The notes: a model not told the origin generated them from the letters alone. A stretch of DNA of 37,182 bases from Candidatus Omnitrophota bacterium (GCA_018818105.1 JAHISK010000005.1:1-37182); one strand, 5' to 3'. Shown: positions 14,812 to 21,788, numbered from the stretch's first letter. Program-made: numbers and translations.

Positions 14812-15435
14812 TTATTTTCCTCCTCTTTTCTTTCCTTTCTTTTTTGCCCCTTTCTTCTTACCTTTCTCTTGGACAGTTTCTTCTACTGTGGTTACCTTTT
14901 CGCCAGCTTCGATTTTCGCCATTATTCCTTTTCTTTTCGCTTTATCTAAAGTAGATGCCATTCCCTGCCAAGCGTTTCTTGCTTTTCGCATATCTTGCTG
15001 ATATTCACCTAAAAGAGTCTTAACCTGAGTTTGCATTATCTTTTTTTCTTTATTCAGCGTACTTTTAAGCTGCTCGGACATCTTCGTATGTTGTTTTTCA
15101 AAATCATTCAGAAGTGAAGTTACATCCTTATTCAAAATTTTTACAAATTCGGCCAGCCCTTTAGCTTGATCTTCGCTCATTTCTTTGTGCTTCCTGCTAA
15201 GTTCCTTAAGCAATCCGCCTACATTCTTAACCAAATCCTTTACAAAATTGCTCAAATCCTCAGCCTGTTCACTTGACATCTTTTTCCTGTCCGAGGCAAA
15301 ACCCTTTAAGGTTTTACGGGCGGAGGCAACAAGTTTCTGAGTATCCGTTACCAAATCAGTCAAAGCTTTCACCCGCTCATCGTAAGAATTAAGAATATCC
15401 TCGGTTATCCCTTTCATACTATCCGCTATTCCCAT
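14812..15435 (-). CDS. gvpC: GvpC-like protein with exact 33-residue repeats
   Basis: With the ATG at 15433-15435 (GGAGG site 6 bp upstream) the product has 207 residues. Three consecutive units start at M53, M86 and M119, exactly 33 residues apart. Each begins with Met-Ser-x-x-Gln and has hydrophobic residues at matching positions (Phe-Val-Lys-x-Leu, then Leu-Leu-x-x-Phe/Leu). A 33-residue helical repeat is the signature of cyanobacterial GvpC, which follows the GvpA ribs outside the vesicle and stiffens it. The N- and C-terminal flanks are shared with the 112-residue paralogue. The C-terminal 35 residues are Lys/Gly-rich. Sequence similarity to known GvpC was not testable, so the name rests on repeat length, composition and context. 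Confidence 0.72.
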   Translation of the reverse strand: MGIADSMKGITEDILNSYDERVKALTDLVTDTQKLVASARKTLKGFASDRKKMSSEQAEDLSNFVKDLVKNVGGLLKELSRKHKEMSEDQAKGLAEFVKILNKDVTSLLNDFEKQHTKMSEQLKSTLNKEKKIMQTQVKTLLGEYQQDMRKARNAWQGMASTLDKAKRKGIMAKIEAGEKVTTVEETVQEKGKKKGAKKKGKKRGGK

Positions 15436-15538
15436 CTTTACCCTCCTTTTTTTGTACACTGCCGCGAAATTTTCTTCACAGTTTTTTCTTCATCTATATA
15501 AATCCCGCTCCACAATTTTCCTTAATACGCGGAAATAT

Positions 15539-16210
15539 CTATCCTTGTTTTGGTTTCCGGCATCTTCCGGCGCCTCCGGTTCTTTCCTTCTTAAACCCAT
15601 TCAGCATATTATGGACGGTTTTTTTTCTCATCTTTGCCTGCGCTTTTCTTTGCTCATGCTCCGCCAAACGCTCCCTGCGCCGCGCGTCAAATTCCTCGCG
15701 CAACAGCTTAATGTCCTTTATGCGCAACTGCCTGCCTTTAGATAAAAGTTCAAGAAGCCGTGAACGCATTCTTTGCTGTTCGGCTTGAAATTCTTTTAGT
15801 TTAACGCTTACGTCTGTCCTTTTTTCCTCCTGCTGAACAAATACTTTATTCATTTCTTCCTGAAATTCTTTGACTTTATCTTCCTTTCCTTCTTTAGAAG
15901 CTTCTTTAATTTTAGCCAAATTTGCGCTTAAAAATTTTATTATATCTTTCTGCTCTTTAAAATAGCCGTTTACTAAATTTCCTATTTCTTTTTCTTTATC
16001 TATCTGGTTTGACAAAATACACTGCATCATCCGGTCAAAATCTTTTTTTCGTAAATGCTCATTTTTGGCAAGTAAATCTTTTAACTGCGCGGCAATCTTT
16101 TCTCTTTCCTGGGCAGTATCAAAAAAAGAACCAGGGAAATCTTCAAGAATTTCACCTGTCTTGTCAAAAACTCCCGCGACGTTTTTATCAATAGAATTTG
16201 AAATTGTCAT
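15539..16210 (-). CDS. Coiled-coil protein directly downstream of gvpA (223 aa)
   Basis: No family is recognised. The product is highly charged and predicted almost entirely helical. Gln/Glu/Lys-rich heptads cover about residues 30-190, with an Arg-rich segment (about 165-195) and a basic Gly/Lys tail. There is no signal peptide or membrane helix. Only a weak AAAG stretch precedes the ATG at 16208-16210. Its place right after gvpA, where many clusters carry gvpC or other shell-binding proteins, suggests a vesicle-surface or assembly role. That is position-based inference only. Confidence 0.65.
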   Translation of the reverse strand: MTISNSIDKNVAGVFDKTGEILEDFPGSFFDTAQEREKIAAQLKDLLAKNEHLRKKDFDRMMQCILSNQIDKEKEIGNLVNGYFKEQKDIIKFLSANLAKIKEASKEGKEDKVKEFQEEMNKVFVQQEEKRTDVSVKLKEFQAEQQRMRSRLLELLSKGRQLRIKDIKLLREEFDARRRERLAEHEQRKAQAKMRKKTVHNMLNGFKKERTGGAGRCRKPKQG

Positions 16211-16234
16211 CTTTTATTCTTTATTTTATTAACG

Positions 16235-16299
16235 GAACAGGCAACTTGTCCTGAGTACTTCGACAAGCTCAGCAGAACTTTGTCGAAGGAGGCCTGTTC
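16235..16299. repeat. Nested inverted repeat downstream of gvpA
   Basis: An outer stem GAACAGGC (16235-16242)/GCCTGTTC (16292-16299) encloses an inner stem TTCGACAA (16259-16266)/TTGTCGAA (16280-16287). The outer arms belong to a palindrome family also seen at 17386-17399 and inside rpoN at 20616-20635; the inner one looks like a second dispersed repeat inserted into it. It lies between gvpA and the next gene and could affect mRNA stability. Confidence 0.75.
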
Positions 16300-16331
16300 T
16301 CTACAAAAAATATTATATTAAAGGGGACTCA

Positions 16332-16382
16332 CTTGGCGAATCATACTTTTTGCCTGAAAAGACCTTAGGGTGATTCGGCAAG
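16332..16382 (-). promoter_or_regulatory. Hairpin just after gvpA (possible attenuator or mRNA 3'-end stabiliser)
   Basis: CTTGGCGAATCA (16332-16343) and TGATTCGGCAAG (16371-16382) pair at 11 of 12 positions with a 27-base loop. On the minus strand it starts 28 bp after the gvpA stop. The U-rich run follows only about 20 bp later, so it is not a textbook terminator. It may set the high gvpA-to-accessory ratio usual in these operons (inference). Confidence 0.5.
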
Positions 16383-16410
16383 AATCCCTTAACCATATCC
16401 TTAACCGCCC

Positions 16411-16617
16411 TTAGGCAGCCGTAGCTGTTAAGCCGATAGCTTCAGCATACTTCAGGTAAGTCTCTACTGACGCCACAACAACTCTTGCTTCAATGGCAAG
16501 GATTTCAATACCTACCAGAGAAACTCTTACCCAGGCATCAATCACCAAACCCTTATCCAGGATACGGTCAACGACCTCTACCAAACTGGAAGAACCAATG
16601 GTTTTTTCTACAGCCAT
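16411..16617 (-). CDS. gvpA: Major gas-vesicle shell protein GvpA
   Basis: The 68-residue product is a canonical GvpA. A [15 protein letters not shown] helix is followed by the [14 protein letters not shown] beta hairpin, a second helix ending in [12 protein letters not shown], and a short Thr/Ala tail. It polymerises into the ribs of the gas-permeable shell. The ATG at 16615-16617 has a GGAGGTG site 6 bp upstream; an earlier in-frame GTG overlaps that site and is rejected. It is the only full GvpA copy in the window and the second gene after the sigma-54 promoter at 17183-17198. Confidence 0.97.
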   Translation of the reverse strand: MAVEKTIGSSSLVEVVDRILDKGLVIDAWVRVSLVGIEILAIEARVVVASVETYLKYAEAIGLTATAA

Positions 16618-16653
16618 GTCTAACACCTCCTTCTTTTTTAGATTCCGCTTTTT

Positions 16654-16684
16654 ACCCCATTAGATAATTTTTACTTAACGGGGT
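16654..16684. repeat. ACCCCGTTAG palindromic element, copy D (between REC gene and gvpA)
   Basis: ACCCCATTA (16654-16662) and TAACGGGGT (16676-16684) pair with one mismatch. It forms a hairpin in the gvpA leader, 37 bp upstream of the start codon. No poly-U follows on the minus strand, so it is not a terminator. Confidence 0.75.
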
Positions 16685-16714
16685 GAAAACAATGAGGAAA
16701 CGGTAAAACCTCAT

Positions 16715-17074
16715 TCATTTCCTTTTTAACGCCTTTTTTACAACCGCCGCCATCCTCTTTATACTAAACGGTTTATCCAGAAACGCGCAGGCCCTCAACT
16801 CTCTGGCTTTACGCTTTACAGCCTCATCGGCAAACGCGGACATCATTATTACCTTCATCAAAGGTTTCATTTTGCGTAATCTTTCCAGAACAGTCAGCCC
16901 TGAAATTCCGGAAAGTTTATAATCTAAAAGCATTAAATCAAACTGCTCTCTTTTGATTCTGTTTAAAGCAATTTCCCCGGAACGAACCACACTTACCGAA
17001 TAACCTTCTTCCTTAAGAACATCCCGTATTATTGCGCTCATATCTTTATCATTTTCTACAATTATCATTTTCAT
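16715..17074 (-). CDS. Single-domain response regulator (CheY-like receiver)
   Basis: The 119-residue protein is a bare receiver domain. It has the acidic pocket Glu7/Asp9, the phospho-acceptor Asp51 in Leu-Leu-Asp-Tyr, the Met-Ser-Ala segment and Lys101 in Asp-Lys-Pro-Phe. There is no output domain. It is the first gene after the sigma-54 promoter and lies 97 bp upstream of gvpA, so it is made together with the vesicles. It could be a phosphate sink or feedback partner for the nearby histidine kinase, or a signal for vesicle behaviour (inference). No strong ribosome-binding site is visible. Confidence 0.9.
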   Translation of the reverse strand: MKMIIVENDKDMSAIIRDVLKEEGYSVSVVRSGEIALNRIKREQFDLMLLDYKLSGISGLTVLERLRKMKPLMKVIMMSAFADEAVKRKARELRACAFLDKPFSIKRMAAVVKKALKRK

Positions 17075-17182
17075 TTTTTTCTGTTATTTTCATGCGCGGT
17101 GTTTCTCTAAAAATTGTTCATATATCTTTACTGAGCTGTCTACAATCTATTTTTTATTGATGTCTTTCTACATTAATAAAGT

Positions 17183-17198
17183 CGCAACAACTATGCCG
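17183..17198 (-). promoter_or_regulatory. Sigma-54 (-24/-12) promoter of the gas-vesicle operon
   Basis: The minus strand reads CGGCATAGTTGTTGCG. The GG and GC are separated by exactly 10 bases, and GGCA and TTGC match the -24 and -12 consensus. Transcription should start near 17172 and give a leader of about 100 bp before the receiver gene. A local rpoN, an NtrC-type activator gene just upstream and tandem repeats at enhancer distance all support it. Confidence 0.78.
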
Positions 17199-17312
17199 TA
17201 AGGCAGAAAAATCAAAAAAATATTTTTAGCCTCATAAGATGTTTATTTTCAAAGAGTTACGTTAGCGGCAAAAGCATTTAATCTTCATCGTTAAATCCTC
17301 TTTTAAAAAAAT

Positions 17313-17360
17313 GGGGCATAAATGAGATAAACAGGGGCATAAATGAGATAAACAGGGGCA
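17313..17360. repeat. Tandem 21-bp repeat, putative activator-binding (UAS) sites
   Basis: GGGGCATAAATGAGATAAACA occurs perfectly at 17313-17333 and 17334-17354, and a third unit begins (GGGGCA) at 17355. The 21-bp period is two DNA turns, so bound proteins would line up on one face. It lies about 115-175 bp upstream of the sigma-54 promoter, the normal enhancer distance for NtrC-type activators. Confidence 0.7.
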
Positions 17361-17398
17361 AAATTGCCACACTACCAAGAAACAGACAGGCCTGTTCC

Positions 17399-18787
17399 CT
17401 ACAGTTTTAAACTTTTTATTTTCCTGTAAAGTGTTTTCCTATTCATACCAAGATGTTCTGCCGCTTTTATTCTATTGCCGCTTGCCTTTAACAATGCTTC
17501 TTTAATAACCTGAGCCTCTATTTCTTTCATAACCATCTCAAACGGTTTGTCTGTCGAGGTTTTTATATTTTCCAAAATATGCCCGTCTTCCGGCGAAACA
17601 GGCCCGGCCTGGGTGCCGCTTGCAATAGTGCCGTATAAACCAGAGGGTAAAATATCATCCTGTTCAGCTAACAACACCGCCCGTTTAACCGCGTTTTTTA
17701 ATTCCCTGACATTGCCCGGCCAATAATAATCCATAAGAATTTTCATTGCTTCTGGGGAAAACTTTTTTACTTTCCGGTTAAGTTCCTGATTTACTTCTCT
17801 TAAGAAATACTCAGCTAATACGGGAATGTCTTCTTTCCTTTTCTTTAATGACGGAAGCTCAATGTGAAACTCATTTAATCTATAAAAGAGGTCCTCTCTG
17901 AATTTAGAAGTTTTTACCGCTTCCTGAAGGTTTATGTTCGTAGCGGCGATAATACGGACATCTACTTTAATATATTTTTTGCCCCCCAGATGCTGTAGTT
18001 TTCTTTCCTGAATCACGCGCAGTAATTTTACCTGCACGCTTTCAGGCAGATTAGTAATCTCATCTAAAAACAGCGTTCCGGAATTTGCCTGCTCAAACTT
18101 ACCTTCCTTCTGCTTTTCCGCGCCGGTAAACGCTCCTTTTTCAAAGCCGAAAAGTTCACTTTCCGCCAGGCTTTCAGGAATAGCTCCGCAATCCACGGGA
18201 ATAAACGGACAATCTTTTCTTAAAGATTTCTGATGGATCATATTGGCAATAAGCTCTTTGCCGGTACCGCTTGCTCCCTGTATGATAATCGTCATATTCG
18301 TAGGCGCGGCAATTTCAACCTGTTTTAAAACCTGCCTTATCGCGGGGCTTTGCCCCATTGCCTGCTCTATAAGCGTTGACTCACCCAGCCTCTTCTTTAA
18401 ATTTTCTACTTCCCGGCTTAAATACCGTGTTTTAAAGGCGTTCTTTATAGTAAGAATCAACTCTTCATTATCAAAAGGTTTGGTAACATAATGAAACGCT
18501 CCCTGCTTCATCGCTTTTACCGCCTGTTTAATATTACCGTAAGCGGTAAGCATGACAATAAGTATATCTTTGTCTATTTTTTTCATTTCATCTAAAATCT
18601 TCATCCCGTTCAAATCAGGAAGGTTGATATCCAGCAAAACCAAATCAGGAAGATTATTCTTAGCCTCCGCGAGAGCGCTTTTTCCATCCGCGGCAGATGT
18701 CACCGCATAGCCTTCCGCTTCCAATATATTGGAAAGAAGAAACCGCGTATCTTTATTATCTTCCACTATGAGGATTGTTTGCGCCAT
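17399..18787 (-). CDS. NtrC-family sigma-54-dependent response regulator
   Basis: The 462-residue protein has three parts: a receiver domain (1-120) with phospho-acceptor Asp53 and Lys103 in Thr-Lys-Pro-Phe; a sigma-54-activating AAA+ domain (about 140-370) with Walker A at 171-178, the Gly-Ala-Phe-Thr-Gly-Ala loop at 218-223 that contacts sigma-54, and Walker B at 238-243; and a Fis-type helix-turn-helix at the end (Ala-Ala-Glu-His-Leu-Gly-Met-Asn-Arg-Lys-Thr-Leu). A GGAG site precedes the ATG. It follows the histidine kinase gene and should activate the sigma-54 promoters at 17183 and 20273. The stop codon lies at the edge of a palindromic repeat. Confidence 0.95.
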   Translation of the reverse strand: MAQTILIVEDNKDTRFLLSNILEAEGYAVTSAADGKSALAEAKNNLPDLVLLDINLPDLNGMKILDEMKKIDKDILIVMLTAYGNIKQAVKAMKQGAFHYVTKPFDNEELILTIKNAFKTRYLSREVENLKKRLGESTLIEQAMGQSPAIRQVLKQVEIAAPTNMTIIIQGASGTGKELIANMIHQKSLRKDCPFIPVDCGAIPESLAESELFGFEKGAFTGAEKQKEGKFEQANSGTLFLDEITNLPESVQVKLLRVIQERKLQHLGGKKYIKVDVRIIAATNINLQEAVKTSKFREDLFYRLNEFHIELPSLKKRKEDIPVLAEYFLREVNQELNRKVKKFSPEAMKILMDYYWPGNVRELKNAVKRAVLLAEQDDILPSGLYGTIASGTQAGPVSPEDGHILENIKTSTDKPFEMVMKEIEAQVIKEALLKASGNRIKAAEHLGMNRKTLYRKIKSLKL

Positions 18788-18808
18788 TTAAAACTCCAGG
18801 ATTTTTCT

Positions 18809-19975
18809 CTACTCTCTCTCTCTCTCTCTCTCTCTCGAAATAGGAATCCTAACCGCTATTTCCGTTCCCTTGCCGTATTTACTGTTTATATCTATCTTGC
18901 CTTTATGATAACTGATAATCTGGGCGACTAAACTTAAACCCAAACCGGTCCCGCTTTTTTTAGTAGTAAAAAAAGGGTCCAATATTTTATTCAGATTTTC
19001 CGGCAGAATACCACATCCGGTATCGGAAAAATTTATCACTATTTCGTTATTTTTCAAATCAGGATAAGCGCCGATATACAATTTTCCTCCTGCGGGCATA
19101 GCGTCTAAGCTGTTTATTAAAAGATTTAAGAACGCCTCCTCTATTCTTTTTTCATCCAAGAGAACCCTGGGCAGCCTGCGGGAAAACCTCTTGGCAAGGC
19201 GCACGCCTTGTTTTGAAAACCTTGTTTTTACCATATTCAAAGCGCTTTCAATCTGCTCGGTAACACTGCTGATTTTAAAAATGATTTCTCTGGGCTTGGC
19301 GAACTCAAGAAGGTCGGTAATAATTCTGTTGGCGGATTCGGCGTTGCGCAAAATAACCTTAAGATGTTTCTGAGCGAGTTTATGAAGTTTATATTTACTC
19401 AAGCAAAACTGGCTTGAAGCGGTAATGTTTCCTAAAGGATTCCTTATCTCATGGGCAATACCGGCGGCTATTTCTCCGATACCCGCCAGCCGTTCCTGAT
19501 AAAGCAGTTGGTCCTCAAGTTTAACCGTATTGGTAACATCCCGCATATATTCAATGACCTGGCTAACTTCTCCATTATCGCCTTTGATAGGAAATGTGGA
19601 AATGTCCAGAACTAAGCGTTTTTTATCGGCATCGGACAAAATCCTTGTAACATGAAAAGGTGTTCCTTCCTGAAATGTCCGCAAAGCAGGACAATTGTCG
19701 CATATGCTTTCGTTTTTAAAGTACTCCGTAAAACACCTTTTGCCTAAAAGATGAGAAAATTCCTGCTTATTAAATAATTTTAATACTCCATGGTTAACCC
19801 GTAAAATCTGATAATTTTTATGAATTACCGAAATCCCGTCGCCTATGCCGTCAAAAATCGCCTGGAGCCGGTCTTTGGCTTCTTTTAGTTTACACTCAAG
19901 CCGCGTTACCGATGTGGTTTGAGAAACTGATTCTAATTTTTGGCCTGCTTCACCAGCCAGTTTTGTTTCTTCCAT
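18809..19975 (-). CDS. Soluble PAS-domain sensor histidine kinase
   Basis: The 388-residue protein has no transmembrane segment, so it senses a cytoplasmic cue. A coiled N-terminus leads to a PAS domain (about 30-150) with three cysteines (C81, C92, C95) in a Cys-x10-Cys-x2-Cys arrangement. A HisKA domain carries His175 in Ala-His-Glu-Ile-Arg-Asn-Pro. The HATPase (about 270-380) has Asp-Thr-Gly-Cys-Gly and a Gly-Thr-Gly-Leu-Gly-Leu box. The final residues alternate Arg-Glu and are encoded by a CT dinucleotide tract at the 3' end. It is the likely partner of the NtrC-type protein encoded 21 bp downstream. The cysteines could make the signal redox- or metal-related (inference). Confidence 0.93.
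   Translation of the reverse strand: MEETKLAGEAGQKLESVSQTTSVTRLECKLKEAKDRLQAIFDGIGDGISVIHKNYQILRVNHGVLKLFNKQEFSHLLGKRCFTEYFKNESICDNCPALRTFQEGTPFHVTRILSDADKKRLVLDISTFPIKGDNGEVSQVIEYMRDVTNTVKLEDQLLYQERLAGIGEIAAGIAHEIRNPLGNITASSQFCLSKYKLHKLAQKHLKVILRNAESANRIITDLLEFAKPREIIFKISSVTEQIESALNMVKTRFSKQGVRLAKRFSRRLPRVLLDEKRIEEAFLNLLINSLDAMPAGGKLYIGAYPDLKNNEIVINFSDTGCGILPENLNKILDPFFTTKKSGTGLGLSLVAQIISYHKGKIDINSKYGKGTEIAVRIPISRERERERE
18812..18836. repeat. CT dinucleotide tract at the 3' end of the histidine kinase gene
   Basis: Twenty-five bases of uninterrupted alternating C and T encode the Arg-Glu repeats ending the kinase, immediately before its TAG stop at 18809-18811. Slippage by one unit would change the last residues and move the stop relative to the downstream start at 18787. 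Confidence 0.97.
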
Positions 19976-20014
19976 CTGTTTCCTCTTTATATAACTTGTA
20001 AGAGAACTTTATTT

Positions 20015-20047
20015 ACCCCGTTAGAGAATTAATTTCTCTAACGGGGT
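20015..20047. repeat. ACCCCGTTAG palindromic element, copy E (kinase leader)
   Basis: ACCCCGTTAGAGAA (20015-20028) and TTCTCTAACGGGGT (20034-20047) are perfect complements with a short AT loop. It lies 39 bp upstream of the kinase start codon and would form a strong hairpin in its leader. Confidence 0.9.
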
Positions 20048-20087
20048 TTACTAATCACGGTTACGAGAGAGCCTAAAAAATAAAAAT

Positions 20088-20116
20088 GCCCTTGATATTT
20101 TTTAAATACCAAGGGC
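20088..20116 (-). terminator. Intrinsic terminator or attenuator in the kinase leader
   Basis: The stem GCCCTTG/CAAGGGC continues, after one mismatch, with TATTT/AAATA around a 3-base loop. On the minus strand it is followed at once by a U-rich run (ATTTTTATTTTTTA). It lies between the minus-strand sigma-54 promoter and the kinase gene, so it could attenuate kinase expression. The plus-strand side also has a weaker T-rich flank. Confidence 0.75.
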
Positions 20117-20176
20117 TAAAAATTTTACGAAGACGTAATTCTCTAACTCTACTTAAAAGAAAGTAAGTAACGATGT

Positions 20177-20289
<113 letters not shown>

Positions 20290-20298
20290 ATTAAAAAT

Positions 20299-20335
20299 CA
20301 ACAATATACCACCCCCCCTCATTATTATATTGTTG
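20299..20335. promoter_or_regulatory. 10-bp inverted repeat between the divergent promoters
   Basis: CAACAATATA (20299-20308) and TATATTGTTG (20326-20335) are perfect complements, 17 bp apart. The right arm overlaps the -35 box of the rpoN promoter and the left arm lies 10 bp from the -24 of the kinase promoter, a good place for a protein that controls both. Confidence 0.6.
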
Positions 20336-20361
20336 CAACCTGTAAGTATTGATTATATAAT
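20333..20361 (+). promoter_or_regulatory. Sigma-70-type promoter of rpoN
   Basis: TTGCAA (-35, 20333-20338) and a perfect TATAAT (-10, 20356-20361) are 17 bp apart. The start of transcription should be near 20368, about 60 bp upstream of the rpoN start codon. Confidence 0.75.
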
Positions 20362-20429
20362 CCTGAATAAGGAACGTCAAGGACAATTGATAAAATTGAT
20401 AAAAGAACCCTGATAAAAAAAATAAAAAT

Positions 20430-21788
20430 ATGCCTCTGAAAATCGAACCAATCAATAAATTAACTTATAAATTAAAATTTACTCCTCAGATGAAACTCTC
20501 CACAGAACTGCTGCAACTCCCCTTTGTCAAACTGCAGGAATTCATAAAACAGCAAATTGAAGAAAATCCTTTACTGCGCAATGATATCAAGGAATCGCCG
20601 CCGGAACGGATTAACGGAACGGACATGCCCGTTCCCTACAGTATTTCCGCCAAAGAATTCGGGGAGAAAAATTACAGCGCGGGCGAGCGGGAAAAACAAG
20701 ATTTCAGAGAAAGCCTTATAACAAAACCAGTAACTCTTCACGAACACCTTTTAAGGCAGTTACATCTGTTCGCCTCTTCTGATCCCGACTGCAAAATAGG
20801 AGAACTAATCATAGGGGATATAGACGATAACGGCTATCTTAGAAGTTCGTTGAAAGAGATATCTGAATCCGCTGACACTGATATTTCCCGCGCGGAAAAA
20901 GTATTATCCTTAATTCAAACCTTTGACCCTGCCGGCGCGGGCGCTAAAGACTTAAGAGAATGTTTAATGCTTCAATTAAAAGTTACCGGCGAAGAAAATT
21001 CCCTGGCCGGGCGGATTATTGACAAATTTCTTCCCTTTTTAGCGAAAAAAAGATACAGCTATATCGCTTCAAAACTAAAAGTCAGTGAAGAAAAAGTTAA
21101 ACAAGCTTTAAAAGAAATTACCTCTTTGGAACCCAAACCCGGACGTTCTTTTAATAACGAAATAACTATACGCTTGATACCGGAGGCAGTAATACAGAAA
21201 AACAATCAAAATTATGAAATTTCATTCAACAGCGGACTGCCTAATGTCAGGCTCAACGCTAAATACAAACAGATGTTAAGCCAGGAAAACACAGCGCAAG
21301 ATGTTAAAAAATACCTCAAAGAAAGGTTAAAAGCCGCTAACTTTCTTATTGAGGCTATCGCCAAAAGAAAAGAAACGCTTCGAAAAGTAATTGAAGATAT
21401 CGTCTGTATTCAGAAGGATTTTCTTGATAACGGCTATGACTATTTTAAACCTATGACTTTAGAGCAAATCGCCACAAGAATCGGCAAACATAAATCCACG
21501 GTAAGCCGGGCAATAAACAATAAATGCGTTCAGACTCCCTGGGGAATTCTGGAGTTAAGGCACTTTTTAAATTCCGGGATTAAACAAAAGAGCGGGGAAT
21601 CGTTTTCATCTAAAGCAATCAAAGTAAAAATAAAAGAATTTATCGCGGAAGAAAACAAACAAAAACCGCTAAATGACAATCAAATAGTGAAACTTCTCAA
21701 CCAGGAAAAAATATCTGCCGCCGTAAGAACCGTAACAAAATACAGGAATCAATTAAAAATCCCTTCGTCGAAAATGCGAAAAGAATAA
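20430..21788 (+). CDS. rpoN: RNA polymerase sigma-54 factor RpoN
   Basis: The 452-residue protein has the sigma-54 regions in order. Region I (1-50) contains Thr-Pro-Gln-Met and Leu-Leu-Gln-Leu-Pro. Then come a short acidic region II, the core-binding domain (about 95-290), a helix-turn-helix (His-Lys-Ser-Thr-Val-Ser-Arg-Ala, about 350-360) and the RpoN box near the C-terminus (Ala-Ala-Val-Arg-Thr-Val-Thr-Lys-Tyr-Arg, final Pro-Ser-Ser). It binds the -24/-12 elements and needs an NtrC-type activator. Region II carries a short in-frame insertion made by a palindromic repeat (20616-20635). It is the only plus-strand gene in the window and diverges from the kinase. A dedicated role in vesicle control is inferred from position. 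Confidence 0.95.
   Translation: MPLKIEPINKLTYKLKFTPQMKLSTELLQLPFVKLQEFIKQQIEENPLLRNDIKESPPERINGTDMPVPYSISAKEFGEKNYSAGEREKQDFRESLITKPVTLHEHLLRQLHLFASSDPDCKIGELIIGDIDDNGYLRSSLKEISESADTDISRAEKVLSLIQTFDPAGAGAKDLRECLMLQLKVTGEENSLAGRIIDKFLPFLAKKRYSYIASKLKVSEEKVKQALKEITSLEPKPGRSFNNEITIRLIPEAVIQKNNQNYEISFNSGLPNVRLNAKYKQMLSQENTAQDVKKYLKERLKAANFLIEAIAKRKETLRKVIEDIVCIQKDFLDNGYDYFKPMTLEQIATRIGKHKSTVSRAINNKCVQTPWGILELRHFLNSGIKQKSGESFSSKAIKVKIKEFIAEENKQKPLNDNQIVKLLNQEKISAAVRTVTKYRNQLKIPSSKMRKE
20616..20635. repeat. Palindromic repeat inside rpoN
   Basis: GGAACGG (20616-20622) and CCGTTCC (20629-20635) are inverted, followed by CTACAG as in the copies at 16292-16303 and 17394-17404. It is translated in frame in the flexible region II, where an insertion would be tolerated. 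Confidence 0.75.

Larger units (their letters stand above)
17075..17398. other. Intergenic control region of the gas-vesicle operon
   Basis: The 324-bp gap has no gene. Read in the minus direction it contains a palindromic repeat at the end of the NtrC-type gene (ACAGGCCTGT, 17386-17395), a tandem 21-bp repeat (17313-17360), a sigma-54 promoter (17183-17198), and about 100 bp of AT-rich leader before the receiver gene. Confidence 0.8.
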
